A stretch of 23,123 nt of DNA from a virus. The position numbers and the translations under genes are program-made. Shown here in pieces: positions 22,537 through 23,123 of the stretch. Under the pieces are notes generated by a model that was not told the DNA's origin, searched no databases, and saw nothing but the letters and a program-made list of their open reading frames with translations. How positions within the stretch are numbered: the first letter of the stretch is position 1; each line of letters starts with the position of its first letter. The DNA lies in IMG/VR virus record IMGVR_UViG_3300020451_000651, positions 1-23,123 of that record, one strand, 5' to 3'.

Positions 22537-23123
22537 TTAAAACCTTTACTATCTTTTTGTACTCTGGCAAATATAGATATTCTATTTCGCTATGTTGTAA
22601 TGTTCTTACTGCGTCTTCTAATGTCTCAACTAATGGTTCACCACCTAAATTAAATGATGTATTGAAAATTATAGGACATTCTGTTTGTTTATGGAACTCT
22701 TTTATTAGGTCATAATACAAAGGATTCTGTTCACGTTTCACAGATTGTATTCTGCAAGTACCGTCCACGTGAATTATACTTGGAATCTTCTCTTCTATAC
22801 CTGGTTGACAGTTTACAGCATACATCATATGTGGAGTTTCTTCCATTCCACGTAGATCAAACCAATCATGCACGTAATCATGAAGTATTGTTCCAGCAAA
22901 TGGTCTAAAGTATTCACGGTTTTTCACTCTGTTTACATAATCTTTACCGTCTTTGAATCTTGGATCAAACAAAATACTTCTATTACCTAATGCCCTAGGA
23001 CCATTTTCACTTTGCCCTTGGAATATTGATACAATATTTTTATTAACTAAAAGTTCTACAACTTTAGAATCGTCACAATCTTCTAAAACAACACCTGGTC
23101 TGTGACATATTCCGCTTATTTGC
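22529..23123 (-). CDS. Carbamoyltransferase (NodU/CmcH family), C-terminal part
   Basis: The frame is open from the window edge: the last 197 residues are present and the N-terminus is missing. The family signature GPRALGNRSILFDPR straddles 23002-22958, followed by NRVKNREYFRPFAG, HVDGTCRIQSVKREQNP and PIIFNTSFNLGGEPLVET, all typical of the C-terminal domain of O-carbamoyltransferases. A TTG at 22972 is an internal Leu codon of the signature and not a start. These enzymes move a carbamoyl group from carbamoyl phosphate to a hydroxyl of a sugar or antibiotic; full-length members are usually around 550-600 aa. Coupling with a GT9-like gene suggests glycan decoration. Known in some marine T4-like phages. 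Confidence 0.93.
   Translation of the reverse strand, partial: QISGICHRPGVVLEDCDDSKVVELLVNKNIVSIFQGQSENGPRALGNRSILFDPRFKDGKDYVNRVKNREYFRPFAGTILHDYVHDWFDLRGMEETPHMMYAVNCQPGIEEKIPSIIHVDGTCRIQSVKREQNPLYYDLIKEFHKQTECPIIFNTSFNLGGEPLVETLEDAVRTLQHSEIEYLYLPEYKKIVKVLNG

Noticed and set aside
22529-22972. A complete 147-aa gene starting at 22972
   Set aside because: The codon is TTG within the conserved GNRSILFDPR signature, and the frame stays open to the window edge, so this is the end of a longer carbamoyltransferase.
1-23123. tRNA genes, insertion sequences, integrase or attachment sites
   Set aside because: No cloverleaf, transposase motif or terminal repeat was seen in the short gaps between genes.

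Overview
This is an AT-rich segment of a contractile-tailed, T4-like marine bacteriophage. Tail tube (gp19), tail sheath (gp18), neck (gp13, gp14) and sheath-stabiliser (gp15) genes are all recognisable, and the versions resemble those of marine myophages of picocyanobacteria and Pelagibacter more than enterobacterial T4. No photosynthesis gene, tRNA, integrase or insertion sequence is visible, so the host cannot be named from this window. Genes are tightly packed; no gap exceeds about 120 bp.

Layout. (1) 1-5873 is mostly on the minus strand: the start of gp19, a sheath gp18 enlarged to 1077 aa, a plus-strand HNH/zinc-finger protein, a small metabolic pair (dNMP kinase and a 2OG-Fe(II) oxygenase-like protein) with its own sigma70-type promoter, and gp13. 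(2) A perfect 12-bp inverted repeat at 5889-5926 carries two divergent late-promoter-like motifs separating gp13 (minus) from gp14 (plus). (3) 5924-12177 is one plus-strand run of overlapping or nearly touching genes: gp14, a 50-aa protein, gp15, a Nudix hydrolase, an HldE-like heptose kinase/adenylyltransferase, a second oxygenase, an HldD-like ADP-heptose epimerase and a cupin. (4) 12178-23123 is minus strand: (read from the right edge) a carbamoyltransferase C-terminus, a GT9/heptosyltransferase-like protein, a 144-aa unknown, a 618-aa fibre-like protein, and a 2336-aa repeat-rich virion protein.

How it may work together. The structural genes build the neck, sheath, tube and adhesive fibres. 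The HldE and HldD homologues are two of the enzymes that make ADP-L-glycero-D-manno-heptose, and a GT9-like protein, the family that uses such donors, lies across the fibre genes beside a carbamoyltransferase. This suggests a phage-encoded glycan-modification system acting on host lipopolysaccharide or on the Ser/Thr-rich fibres themselves. That is inference.

The most unusual protein is the 618-aa fibre. It appears to carry an alpha/beta-hydrolase (PHB-depolymerase/esterase-like) domain inserted within a cupredoxin-like beta domain, and the nucleophile serine position is glycine, suggesting a catalytically dead, possibly binding-only domain.
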